From: Combretum micranthum
Lineage: Eukaryota > Streptophyta > Magnoliopsida > Myrtales > Combretaceae
Assembly: GCA_024138025.1 (NCBI GenBank)
Contig: JAMXBD010000962.1
Location: forward strand, 248,001-312,000
Length of the DNA stretch: 64,000 bases
Reading direction: 5' to 3'
Positions 52,121 through 62,158 of this stretch are shown piece after piece (the stretch's first letter is position 1; each line of letters begins with the position of its first letter). The position numbers and the translations under genes were made by a program. The notes beneath the pieces were generated by a model. It ran no database searches and was not told the origin of the DNA. It saw only the letters and a program-made list of their open reading frames with translations.

Positions 52121-52880
52121 TCTAGCAAGTGTTAGTACAACTTTCTTCTTCCCTGATGCCCGCCACCATCTCCAAGGTGAGCTTCAGCCAATATAGTGTT
52201 TGTTTTAGGAGGGGCGATGCATCTAAGGGGTTTTCTTATGAACAATACCCTATACAACTTATCTTCATGCATGATATACTTCCTTGTTTTGTGCTTGACT
52301 AGTCGAGAATCTATGCTATTTGTGGCTAGGGTGTTATTGTTTAGATAGTCAATATATGGTTGAAGCTAGTCGTTGATACTTGCCACAAAGTTGCATTCAC
52401 CCTGATCTAGTAGCTTAGAACATTTTGGGTAGTTCATCTACAGTTGAGAAGCATCTTTAGACATGGTTAACCAATAATATCACGTGCACTAAATGTAGCG
52501 ATACAGGGGTAACTCTTGCTCTCTTCACAGGTTTGCTTTACACAGATGCATCGTGCTAGCATGCCTTCTAGGCCTTTGAAGTAACGGACATCATTGATGC
52601 AAGTAAAATTCTTTAAAGTTGACACAAAAGCTACATTAAGTTAGGCTAGTTGTTTCTTGATGGGTGCATACTAATTGTCTTGTGCTTCCTCTTCTTCTTC
52701 CATTAAGTATGAAGTTGTACACATAATATATTTATTGATAACTTGAACATTCAAAATGTCTTCTTCAAGTTGCATGGAAACCTTAAAGCCAGTGTTGCTA
52801 ATGTATCTGCATAGTGGTTACTCGGCCACTTGGTATACTTATATCAGTAAATTGAATTTCCCAATGAGAGCTTATATTAC
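52121..52880 (-). pseudogene. Linker between second RNase H and integrase, decayed
   Basis: Only scattered coding-like wording survives on the minus strand between the RNase H and the integrase zinc region; no long frame remains. Its position and length (about 760 bp) suit the usual linker of Tat pol. Confidence 0.5.
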
Positions 52881-53137
52881 AACCCTGTAAGGTGCAAGTG
52901 TTGGCTCTTTGAATGAAAACTCGCCCTTTGCTTGTTTGATTAATAGATTTGAGTCATCACGAATGCATATATGTGATGCTTTGGCATTCTAAGCAGAAAT
53001 GAGTCTAGAGAGGATTGCCTCATACTCAACCTCGTTATTAGTGTAATGAAAGTCTAACTTAAGTGCCAAAGGTATCTCCTGGCCTATTGGTGATGTCAAC
53101 AGTACTCCAGCTCCTCTTCCCAGTGGTGTTGCAAAAA
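52881..53137 (-). pseudogene. Second RNase H domain fragment
   Basis: On the minus strand: PLGRGAGVLLTSPIGQEIPL, then LDFHYTNNEVEYEAILSRLI with the conserved Glu, then a decayed IRDDSNLLIKQAKGEF corresponding to the GDS-LI-Q block. The start of the domain, including the first Asp, is lost where the sequence meets the LTR at 53137. It matches the extra RNase H typical of Tat elements. Confidence 0.72.
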
Positions 53138-53766
53138 TGTAGATGTAGGGTTCTTCTTGGGGTAGTTACGCATGTGTTATATGGATTTTGTGTCTGTCAT
53201 GTGATTTCAAAGTGTTGCTGAGGAAATGATACTTTATAATGGGATGGCTTGGAGAGAATGACAGGGGAGGAGGAACAAGTAGTCTCAATGTCTCGAATGT
53301 ACGAGTTACAAGCAAGGGAGCTTGAGTAGACTTTGGCGTCAACCTTATAGTTCTTGAGCAGTTGGGGTAAGAATCACTTAAGTTGTCTTGTTTGATCTTT
53401 CTGAATCGAGTCTCCTCTATAGATTACTGTTTTTCTTCTCACTCTAAAAGTTAAAAATAAGGAGGGGTGATTGAATATTTATAGGAACTTGGTATAGATG
53501 GTAACCGTCAGATCATCGTAGTTATTGAGGGATGAGATGGAGTTCCTCATGGCCAAGGCTAATAGTCATCTTTTTTGTGTGCATGAGCCTACCTAAGAGA
53601 GGTTGGATATGGCGAACCGATCCAACGATCCCTATTCCGAGCCCATTAATCCAAATCTCTAAAGCAATTCCAATAAAAAAACCAGACTCGCTGGGCCCTA
53701 TTACCCAATCCACGAGTTAAGCCCAAATAAATAAATAAATAATATATATTTCAAAGACCCATCACA
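53138..53766 (-). repeat. LTR of the 13.5 kb element, 5' copy
   Basis: Minus-strand reading starts TGTGATGGGTC and ends CCCTACATCTACA. It pairs with 40227-40851 over its full length. A TATAAATA box lies at 53476-53483 on the minus strand. No primer-binding site follows its 3' end; pol sequence starts immediately. Confidence 0.8.
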
Positions 53767-53771
53767 CCATA

Positions 53772-54559
53772 AAAGAGAAAATATTGCAAAAGCAAACAAA
53801 AGATGAAACTTTAGTGTGAGAGACCATGAATAAACCTAAGAACAATATGGTCATCATAGAGAAGCTTTTTGAATACAACTTAGGGTACTTTTATAGTTTG
53901 GGGTATAAAGGACAAATCCCAATCCCATCGTCATTATCTACTCGAGCATCACTCTAATAATGTCCAACAACAATTCAATAGTAATGATGCAATAAGTTGG
54001 AAACTGGAGGACTTAGCATAAAAGTATGGTCCAACAATAAATGAATGATTAACTTGTTGAATCACCTTATCTATGGGCCTTCTATCTGTGGCTTCCTTCC
54101 ACCTTTTTCCTACATGTCTAGTCATAACAACATCTTCTCATGGATTGTATCTATTACTTTTTATACCTTTTACTAAGGTGGTCAATAGCAATAGCATCCT
54201 TGCCTAGGATTACATCTACGACCTCCCTTGTCTATGACTTTATTAGGTAGTCAATCATTCAAGTATCTATAGCCATGCACATACTATCCCTGCTAGGTTT
54301 GTATTATTATTTTTCTATGAATTCTCGTACCAATTCTAGGTAATAGGGCATGATATGAATGAAGGTAGAGTTCATATTGGGGATCTAGATAGATATTTTG
54401 CCTACCATTTGATTAGTAATGGTTCTGTTAATCTTCTTGTTAGACTTTATTTGATTTTATTAGGTTAAAAGGATGTAAGTCTTGGATACACATTCAATGG
54501 AGTAGGGATGGGGATAGAGAGGTAGTGAATTGATTGTGATTAAAAGAGCAAACTTTTTG
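53772..54559. other. Spacer without recognised features
   Basis: No domain or RNA gene seen. The wording is of moderate complexity and may be decayed retrotransposon sequence, but no motif supports this. Confidence 0.45.
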
Positions 54560-54639
54560 AACTAAAATTATAATTTAACACTTATGAATCTGTTTGAGCT
54601 AATGCCACAAACAATCAGTAAACAATTGTAGAAAATTAA

Positions 54640-55800
54640 AGGAAAGTAGGGAAAGAAGAAGATTGATGGATCATATCAAATTCTAAAATTATAAACCCGA
54701 ATTAACTCCTATGATCATATTAGGCAAGTATACCTATCTATAGTAGTATAGGATTAAAATGGATTTGGTCCATAGGGATCTGAAGAACAAGTACTAAAAT
54801 CACCCTTTTTCTACTATTTAGCCTAACATATGAAGTAATATCTAATATTTAATTATTGATTATCTAAATTATCAAACCCAAATAAGTTGTTATTGCTTTA
54901 ACAAATAGATTTCAATCACAAGACATACCTTTCATCTTGATCCACCATAAACCCTGATTTCTTATAACAAAAGATTGATTAATGAATTATTTATGCTTTG
55001 CTCTGCAAAATCACATAATTAAATTAATTACTCCCTCGAGTTAATCAATTCCTAATGTTACATGAGATAGTGGAGACCTCTCCCTCACTAATGCCATAAA
55101 AGATTGCATTAAAGATCAAGATTCTTAAACAAAGATGAAATCTTTATTGCAGAAAATCAAAGTTTCCCTACCTGTAGGTGAAACATGTAATCTTTCTATT
55201 CATGATGATCTATCCTATTAGATGAAACCTCTTTCTATCTAACAAGAATCATACAAACAATCAATTTTGTACACAATCAATTGCAAGATAATTAAAACAC
55301 ATAAATAGATACAAAGACATAAACTTTTCATTAATCTAGAAACAATTTAAATCACATATAGGTTTAGGGTTTCACAAGACTCAGGGCATAAATAATTACT
55401 CCTCCATAGATTTTACAATAGAAATAAGAAATCTAATAAACATGATTAACAATAACACCCTTTTGTTGTCTTGTAATCTCTAATGAAGCTCCAACAATCT
55501 CTTCTCTAAAGTTTGTGTTTTTACTCTCCTAGGGTTTTAGAATATATATTGGATGATTTTCTGAAAGCTTGGGATGACTATTTATAGGTTTGTAACTGTC
55601 TTTGGTTCTACACGGCCTTCTGCATGCCCATATTCGTGCTCGTGTAGTATGAGAGTTCTTCAATTTCCTCTCTGATCAAGTTCTTTCCTTCAACACCGCT
55701 TTCTTCACTACTTAGGCAACAACTAGGGTATAATTTGGAATAGTTTCTAGTCACTTTTTATAGCTCAGTCCCAGCGTCTGCATGACAATGTTGAAAGTTG
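54640..55800 (-). mobile_element. Ty3-gypsy (Athila-like) LTR remnant, minus orientation
   Basis: The minus-strand reading ends with CAGATCCCTATGGACCAAATC followed by a GATAGGTATACTTGCC word. This closely resembles the CCCTGTGGA...ATACTTGC ending of Athila-type LTRs. A CTATAAATAG-like box (inverse of GACTATTTATAGG, near 55583) lies upstream on that strand, followed by AACCCTAGGAGAG wording. The outer boundary is unresolved and no target duplication was found. Confidence 0.4.
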
Positions 55801-56800
55801 GGCACAATTGAAATTCAACCTTTTGTATTATTTACCAAATCTCATCCCATTTTTGCTCATATCATCCTTGAATCTTTGAAATATCTTCTTTAAACCCTGA
55901 AATCAAACATTAAGTAATTAAATATCCTTTTCTTGATAATTTCACATGAAATCTATACAAAATCATATGCAATGAGTACTGGAAATGAGGATCTTTTAAC
56001 ATTTATCAAAGATTAAACACATTGATTTATAAAGTTCCACATTATGCGTTAGCTCTCAATGTCAGCTCTATTACTAGGGGATTTAGTTGTCTTCATTGGT
56101 TTTCATTGTACCATATCAAGAATCAAATTTTGAGAGTTTACAATCAAGTCACTTTTGACAAAGTCTCACTAACGAGTCTAATCAACTACCCATTAGCTAA
56201 TAATTCAATTAAAGTGAAGAAAGCTCTCAAACTCACAGACAAACTTTCTTACACTAAGCAAAAACAAGGATAAATGTTAACTCCTTTACAATATAAGATC
56301 AAGAATATACCAAAGATTAAATTTGAAGCTTGGAAGTTTGATAAAGTCATATTTTGCTCACTTTTCATTAGACAAATCGTGCTAAATTATTATTGATTTT
56401 AAAGAAATCATAAGGAAATGGTACTTAAGTACACTTATTGTGATATTTTAGGTCTTGAAGGACTTATAATGCAAACACAAGCAATTGAGAGGGTTTTTAT
56501 GCAGATTTGGAGAAGAGAACATCCAAGGCCAACCATTATGGAAAGTAAGCCACTAACCTTCATCATAGGACAAGCAACACCGATAACATCACAAAAAGGT
56601 TCCCAGATTTCATTACAATTCAACATCAGGCTTCATTCACTCAAAGTACACCAGCTACCGGGAAGATAAAGGTATTCGCCTTTGGCCAGCCTACATCAAG
56701 GCCGCCTTTATGCTACTTCAAAGTTGCCATCTTTCTTAGTTCAAAATGATTTTTTTCAAAGAAGGCTGGTCAATTTCAAATCAAGGCCACTGGCCTTGAA
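55801..56800. other. Spacer between opposed LTR remnants
   Basis: Frames at 56022-56273 and 56418-56669 (83 codons each) have no recognised motif. GGCC-rich words near 56680-56810 (GGCCAGCC, CTGGCCTTGAAG) suggest a promoter-proximal LTR portion of the next remnant. Confidence 0.4.
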
Positions 56801-57760
56801 GCTGGCCTATGTTGCTTGCATCTTCAACATATAAATACTCTCTTGTGGATTTTGTAGAAAAGGGAAAAGAACCCTATAATAGAAACTAAGCCTAATTCCT
56901 TTTCTCCTTGATAGAGATTAGGGAATAGATTTGTAAGAAGTTTTTCTTTTTATTTTGATTTAGGATTTCACACAAGGATTAAGTGGAAATATCATTTGAA
57001 CATGGATTTGACCATGGGATCACTATCCAAGGTTATTTCATTCCTTTTTCTGTAATTTCACGTTTTGGATGATATCCGAAACTTTTTCCTTTTGATCTGA
57101 TTAGTGGTTTTGAGTTACTAATTTTAATTTTTAGATTGATGTTTTTTGATGTTGATTAATTCTTTGTTTATATTTGAGTTGTTGATGTTAATTCACTAAT
57201 CATGTGTTTTGAATTGATTTGGAATGCATAATAGATTGAGATAGTAATTGGAAAATTCCTTTCCAATTGATTCTGTGACTAGCTAATTTGGATTATAAAT
57301 CACATAAACATATGGATTGTAATTCAATTAGGGCTTGACAAATTATAAGGATTAGTCAATTAATCACTTTCTTAGGAATAGGAAAAATTGGTTGGTTAAT
57401 TAGGGTATTCACTTTCTTTAGAAAAAGGAGTTTCTACCTAGTGCTTGATTGTTTGAAAACACTAAACCCATCATTAATTTGGATTTGCAAGTGTATTTTG
57501 GTCAATAGCATACATTCAATTGATTTTCAAATCTGTTGGCTCTAAACCTAATTTAATTAGAGGTGTTGGAAATCCCCATTACTTTGTAGGTTAATTCTAT
57601 CTCAAAAATCCAAAAATATAATCTTTTTGATTTGCCTAGCTACAATTAGGACTAATACAATTAAGAGCTAGTCCTCACTCCTTGTGGACACAACTTGGTA
57701 CTTACCAAAATTTTATTACTACATATGCACCTAGTACATTGGCTGGTTAACATATGTGCA
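56801..57760 (+). mobile_element. Ty3-gypsy (Athila-like) LTR remnant, plus orientation
   Basis: A long AT-rich, TTGATT-rich non-coding stretch ends with CCTCACTCCTTGTGGACACA and then ACTACATATGCACCTAGTACA, again the pattern of Athila-type LTR 3' ends. A CATATAAATACTC box lies near 56828. The start is unresolved, and no gag or pol follows. Confidence 0.4.
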
Positions 57761-57866
57761 TTTAAAGGAATTTAAAAAGAGATTAAAAAGAGTTTTAAAA
57801 GCATATATAGAAAAAAGGTGATTAAACTTCATGATGATAGCTCAGAATTTCCAGTACGCAGGTGTG

Positions 57867-58099
57867 TAATGGTCTATTTGTTTCATCATATTTTTATCAT
57901 TTGGGCATCATATACGTTGTTTTCAAATAAATGTTTGTAAAAAAAAGCAAATAATGATGAAAAAATGACAGTTTTACTCATAAACAGACCAAATAGATAT
58001 GACACATGTATGATACAAATAAGTTATAGATGCAAATAAGATGCAAATAAGATACAAATACGATACATATAAAAATCTGACAATCCAAATAGACCCTAA
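57867..58099. mobile_element. MITE with TAA duplication, cleanest family copy
   Basis: The body (57870-58096, 227 bp) is flanked by TAA on both sides. The ends TGGTCTATTTG and CAAATAGACCC are inverted repeats. A 3-bp TAA duplication fits PIF/Harbinger-type MITEs. Other copies lie at 5016, 32350 and 38534. Confidence 0.75.
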
Positions 58100-59187
58100 G
58101 TTATAGTTATACTTGGATATTTTTGAAAATTTTGCATGTCTTCCTTAAAATTTGAAATTTAAAGCTGGAGAAGATGAATGGTTGAATTTGTGCATCGATA
58201 TCCCTTGATTTGTGGAAGCTTTATCTTCATATATTTATCCGTTTTTCCCTTTAAATTGTTTCATATTTATCTATAAAAAATTCTTGAAATAATTAGCAAA
58301 TAATCCTATAAATATCTTCTTCAGTCTAAGTGTAGATTTTATAAATTCTCTTTCAAATAATCCTCTTATTCTTAATAAGTAATTTCAGTTTAAAAACATA
58401 AATAATGGAAATCTCCATGATATAAACCCTACTTATGTGGAACACATAGAATATTGTAGATATTCGATAAGTGGAGCTGGGTCTTCAAAATTTATAAAAA
58501 GCTAACTTATAATTAATTTCACAAAAATCTGTAAAATCTTGTTGTAACCCTATCAAACCTTCTAGATAAGTTTGATAAAGTTTGTCGTGTTTCTAGACCT
58601 TTTGCATTACCTTTTAATCGGAAAACCTGACTTTTGTTACTTAAAACACTATTTTTGTATCATTGAACTTTCTAAATTACCTTATAACAAAACTCATCTA
58701 TTCATACAATATGCTATAAACAATCTAAATTACCTCATGATTGAGTATGTATATATTTACTAATTTAAATACAATTTTTTGGTTTACCTTTGGATGTGCT
58801 TTGCTTATAGGATTGCTTGTTTTAGACTTTCTAAATTAACTTCTAATTAACTTTGTTTGCTTGAAGTATTCACAATAGACCTTCTATTTTACTTTCTGTA
58901 GATTTCATTTTTACCCTAAGACTTCTTTAAAACTTTTCTAAACTTTCTCAAAGTATTCCTTTTTCATATTTAAGAACTTTTATTTAATTAAAATAAGATC
59001 TTATAACTTGTACTCATTGAAAAACATGTTCTTTGTGTTATCATCAAAACTACAATATGAGAGAACTAAACATTCTTACTCTTTATGATGATAACAAAAC
59101 ACCTTTTTTCCTTTTCTAATTATTTTTTTTTAATTTTAACATTAATGAAATACACAATTATTTAACAGTTATATGATTTGTATCATG
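58100..59187. other. AT-rich spacer
   Basis: No gene or recognisable repeat. A short frame at 58572-58763 lacks any motif. Confidence 0.55.
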
Positions 59188-59488
59188 GGTAAATTATACT
59201 AGAAGATTACAATGTTTTGGGATAAGTTCATTTCAGGCTACAATGTTTTAAGTAGTTCATTTAAATCACAACATTTAAAGAATTAGGTTAATTGAGATCA
59301 CAATTGACACGTATTAACAGGAAAAAAATTTAATTAAGACTTAGAACATCCGTCACATTGTGATACATGTCAATGGTGATTTCAATTGAACCACTTTCCT
59401 AAACATTAAGCCTTAGAACCACTCGAAATGTTATCACCTTAAATAAATTTACATCCAAATATTGTGATATTCCGGTGTAATTTATCCG
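59188..59488. mobile_element. Foldback MITE, GGGTAAATTATAC family
   Basis: The left end GGGTAAATTATACTAGAAG and the right end CGGTGTAATTTATCC are inverted, and the arms share ATTACAATGTTTTGGGATAA / TCCAAATATTGTGATAT wording. It is related in wording to 61549-61894. No target duplication was resolved. Confidence 0.6.
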
Positions 59489-60884
59489 TTGAATTTTATG
59501 TTTGTATTTTAAATTATATTAATTTTTTATTAGTGCACATTGTGCATGTTCTAAAAAAGATACCATTTAGAAGAATATATATTTTAAACAATCATAGTTC
59601 ATTATTTTGATGTATTGCCTACTGAAAATAAATTATGATATCTTAATACACATTATTTATCACACTATTGTTATCATTGAAGAAACTTGATAGAAAAGAC
59701 ATAACATTAGAAATCCAAAGAAAACTAAACATATTAGGTATTCTAATTTCTAGCTCTTCCTCATCTAGATTGCAATTGATGTGAGAAGAAATTGATGGAG
59801 AAGCTTCAAGTGGATCTAAATCAATAACATGTACTCTAGGCTAAACATAGTTAAAAAAAAGTGGTCTTAATAAATAGTTGGATTTCATGGTGTAACTTGC
59901 TAACAACCTTTGAAGTATCGTTTTTATTGCTCTGCAAACCTTGAATCCATGTTTTTGCCAACTAATCAGATTTTCTTGACTGCTATACCATGTTGTCAAA
60001 ATTAACAACGTTGTTAGCCAAACCCTTCATGACTTTTTAGCCTATTTCTTCTGCTTTAGCATCCAAATTTTGAACTTCATGAAGTATACTTTAGTGTTTT
60101 GGATGACAACCACATTCACCTAAGAACAAATAGATTTAGAAAAGACTTCAGTTTTCTTCTCTTGAATGTCATTAAAAGTCATGGCCTCACCCTTCAATAA
60201 CCCTCTTAAAACTTCCTTAACTGCTTTCTCCATAATTTCCTTCGTAACATCTTTCAGTCCTTCCTTATTGATTGATGCACAAACTTGCATATTTTCATGT
60301 TTAGAAGGTTCTTGTTTTCCTTACTTTCTTTGCATCCTCATAAACTTCCCTTTTTCTTCTTGTAGAACCTTCTCTAGGTTATTTTATAGAATTTTTCCTT
60401 GTATTGCTACTTATAGAAGAAGCAGAACCAGAAGCTCCTTCTATACCTTTATTAGAATAAAATATGAGATTGGTTGCAAGGGTAGGCCCTAAAATTCCAA
60501 CTACATTATTTTTAGCACCAACATTATTAGCAATAATAGGAGTATGATAAACACCGTCTCCTAAATTCTCAGTGATTTCCTTCCCTTAAATTGTTAGGGT
60601 ATATGTCCTAAAAAAGCACATTTTTTTTCTTTTTGTGTAAGATATGACCAAAATGAGCTTTATACACGACATATAATAAGAAATATTACACATAAATTGG
60701 CATATGATAAAGTATATATTTTGAATCCTCTTCAACTTCAAAGGTTTAATTGATGTACTAGGTTTCTTAACTTCTTTGAGCTCGAAAAGTTTCATGATTC
60801 CACTACCGTATGTCAAGTGCTCTCTATTCCTCAAGACATGATTGGTAAACTTAGAACCTATATCAATTTTCTTTTGATTTAGCA

Positions 60885-61272
60885 TTGCATAAAAGGGTAA
60901 ATGATAAAAATGGTACCTGAATATTTACAAAATGTTTAATAAGGTACTTGAAGTTTCATTTTGAATAATTTGGTACCTGAACAAAGTTTTGATAGACTTT
61001 TTTTCATACTTGAAGTTTGGTTTTGACAATTTTGGTACCTAAACAAAGTTTTCATGGACTTTTTTCATACATAAAGCAAGTTTAATTAGGTATGAAAAAA
61101 GTTTACGAAAATTTTGTTTAGATGCCAAAATTATCAAAACCAAACTTCAGATATGAAAATAAACATGAAAACTTTGTTGATGTACTAAATTATTTAAAAC
61201 CAAAATTTAGATACCTAATAGAACCTTTTATGAAAGTTCAAATACCATTTTTGACATTATCCCTTGCATAAA
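60885..61272. mobile_element. MULE-type foldback MITE, TTGCATAAA duplication
   Basis: The body (60894-61263) is flanked by TTGCATAAA at 60885-60893 and 61264-61272. The ends AGGGTAAATGATAAAAATGG and the inverse of CATTTTTGACATTATCCC are inverted repeats, and the arms are palindromic to near the centre. Its removal restores continuity of the surrounding pseudogene frame. Same structural class as 6107 and 13654. Confidence 0.85.
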
Positions 61273-61536
61273 TTATTGGAGCATGATCCATAGACATTGA
61301 AGTAAAACTACCTTTCCTAGGAGCTATAGAACTCATAACAAGCTTATGTAGGAGCCTAACAAGAAGCCAAAAATCCATTGTGTGCTTCTTTTCAATAATC
61401 ACTACCATTTACAACAGAATGAATTGTTTCTTTTTAAAAATACTGAACTCCACATCATCATTCACATTAGGCAAATCAAACCACTTCATAATGTGAACCC
61501 TAGTATTTCTAACTCTATTACAAACATTAGATTTTA

Positions 61537-61906
61537 GAATTGTTTCAGGTAAATTACAAACAAACGTATCAATATTTGGGGATAAGCTCATTTAAGGTAT
61601 CAACATTTCAAGTAATTCAAAAGAGGAATCAACATGTGAGAATTAATTCATTTAAGGAATTAACATTTCAAGTGATTAAAAAGAGGTATCAACATTTTAC
61701 AAAGTGAGTCAAATAAGATATTAATAGTTGACCATTGATGAAGATTTTAGAAACTTGACTAAAATCTAATTGAAACGTTGATACCTCATTCGACTTACTT
61801 TATGAAACATGTATATCTCTTTTTAACCATTTGAAACGTTGATACTTGAATGAATTTACCTCCAAACGTTGATACCTTTTAGTGTAATTCACTTGAATTA
61901 TTTCAG
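61537..61906. mobile_element. Foldback MITE with long target duplication
   Basis: The body (61549-61894) is flanked by GAATTGTTTCAG and GAATTATTTCAG (61537-61548, 61895-61906; one mismatch). The ends GTAAATTACA and the inverse of GTGTAATTCAC form inverted repeats. The arms carry repeated AACGTTGATACCT and CATTTAAGGTATCAAC words. It interrupts the transposon pseudogene. Confidence 0.75.
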
Positions 61907-62158
61907 CTGAACACTCTAAATTCTCATAGAACTCTCTGACTATTTCTCCACATATCGTAACTTGCATGTTACTAGATTTATGAAACCTATTGCATCCAAG
62001 TACTCATCTTGACAAAAACCATTTTTTCTAAGAAATTCCAAATCAATGAAGCTAGAATCATAAACCTCTTTCTTCTTTCTTGTAGAAGTTTTGTGGATTT
62101 TGCTTTCATTTTCTTTTGAATTATTGTCACTTTCCTTCAATTTCTTAGAAACCCTTGG

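Larger units (their letters stand above)
40222..53771 (-). mobile_element. Degenerate Ty3-gypsy (Tat-related) element, 13.5 kb
   Basis: Two direct LTRs (40227-40851 and 53138-53766) bracket a partial pol on the minus strand (second RNase H, then integrase). The flanks CTATA and CCATA agree at four of five positions, consistent with an old target duplication. There is no primer-binding site, gag, protease or reverse transcriptase: the 5' LTR (53138 side) joins almost directly to the RNase H. An antisense plant-mobile-domain pseudogene fills the space between integrase and the 3' LTR. A solo LTR (42503-46298) and a hAT MITE (50326-50896) are nested inside. Confidence 0.75.
59800..62157 (-). pseudogene. 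Putative plant transposon protein (Transposase_32-like), split by two MITEs
   Basis: Minus-strand coding remnant of a retrotransposon-associated plant protein family. In order: a Lys/Ser-rich N-terminal part (KESDNNSKENESKIHKTS) from about 62150, FIDLEFLRKNGFCQDEYLD, EIVREFYENLECSAEII (the EFY-NL block of the family), MITE 61549-61894, then VRNTRVHIMKWFDLPNVND (the -INEYLGLP-like block) at 61500-61440, SMSMDHAPIIYA, MITE 60894-61263, then MLNQKKIDIGSKFTNHVL and LTYGSGIMKLFELKEVK to about 60760. A low-complexity tail with ANNVGAKNNVVGILGPT follows near 60500, and coding-like wording continues to about 59800. An LTR starts at 62159 and cuts the N-terminus. Stops and insertions make it non-functional. 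The family call is from motif memory only. Confidence 0.55.
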
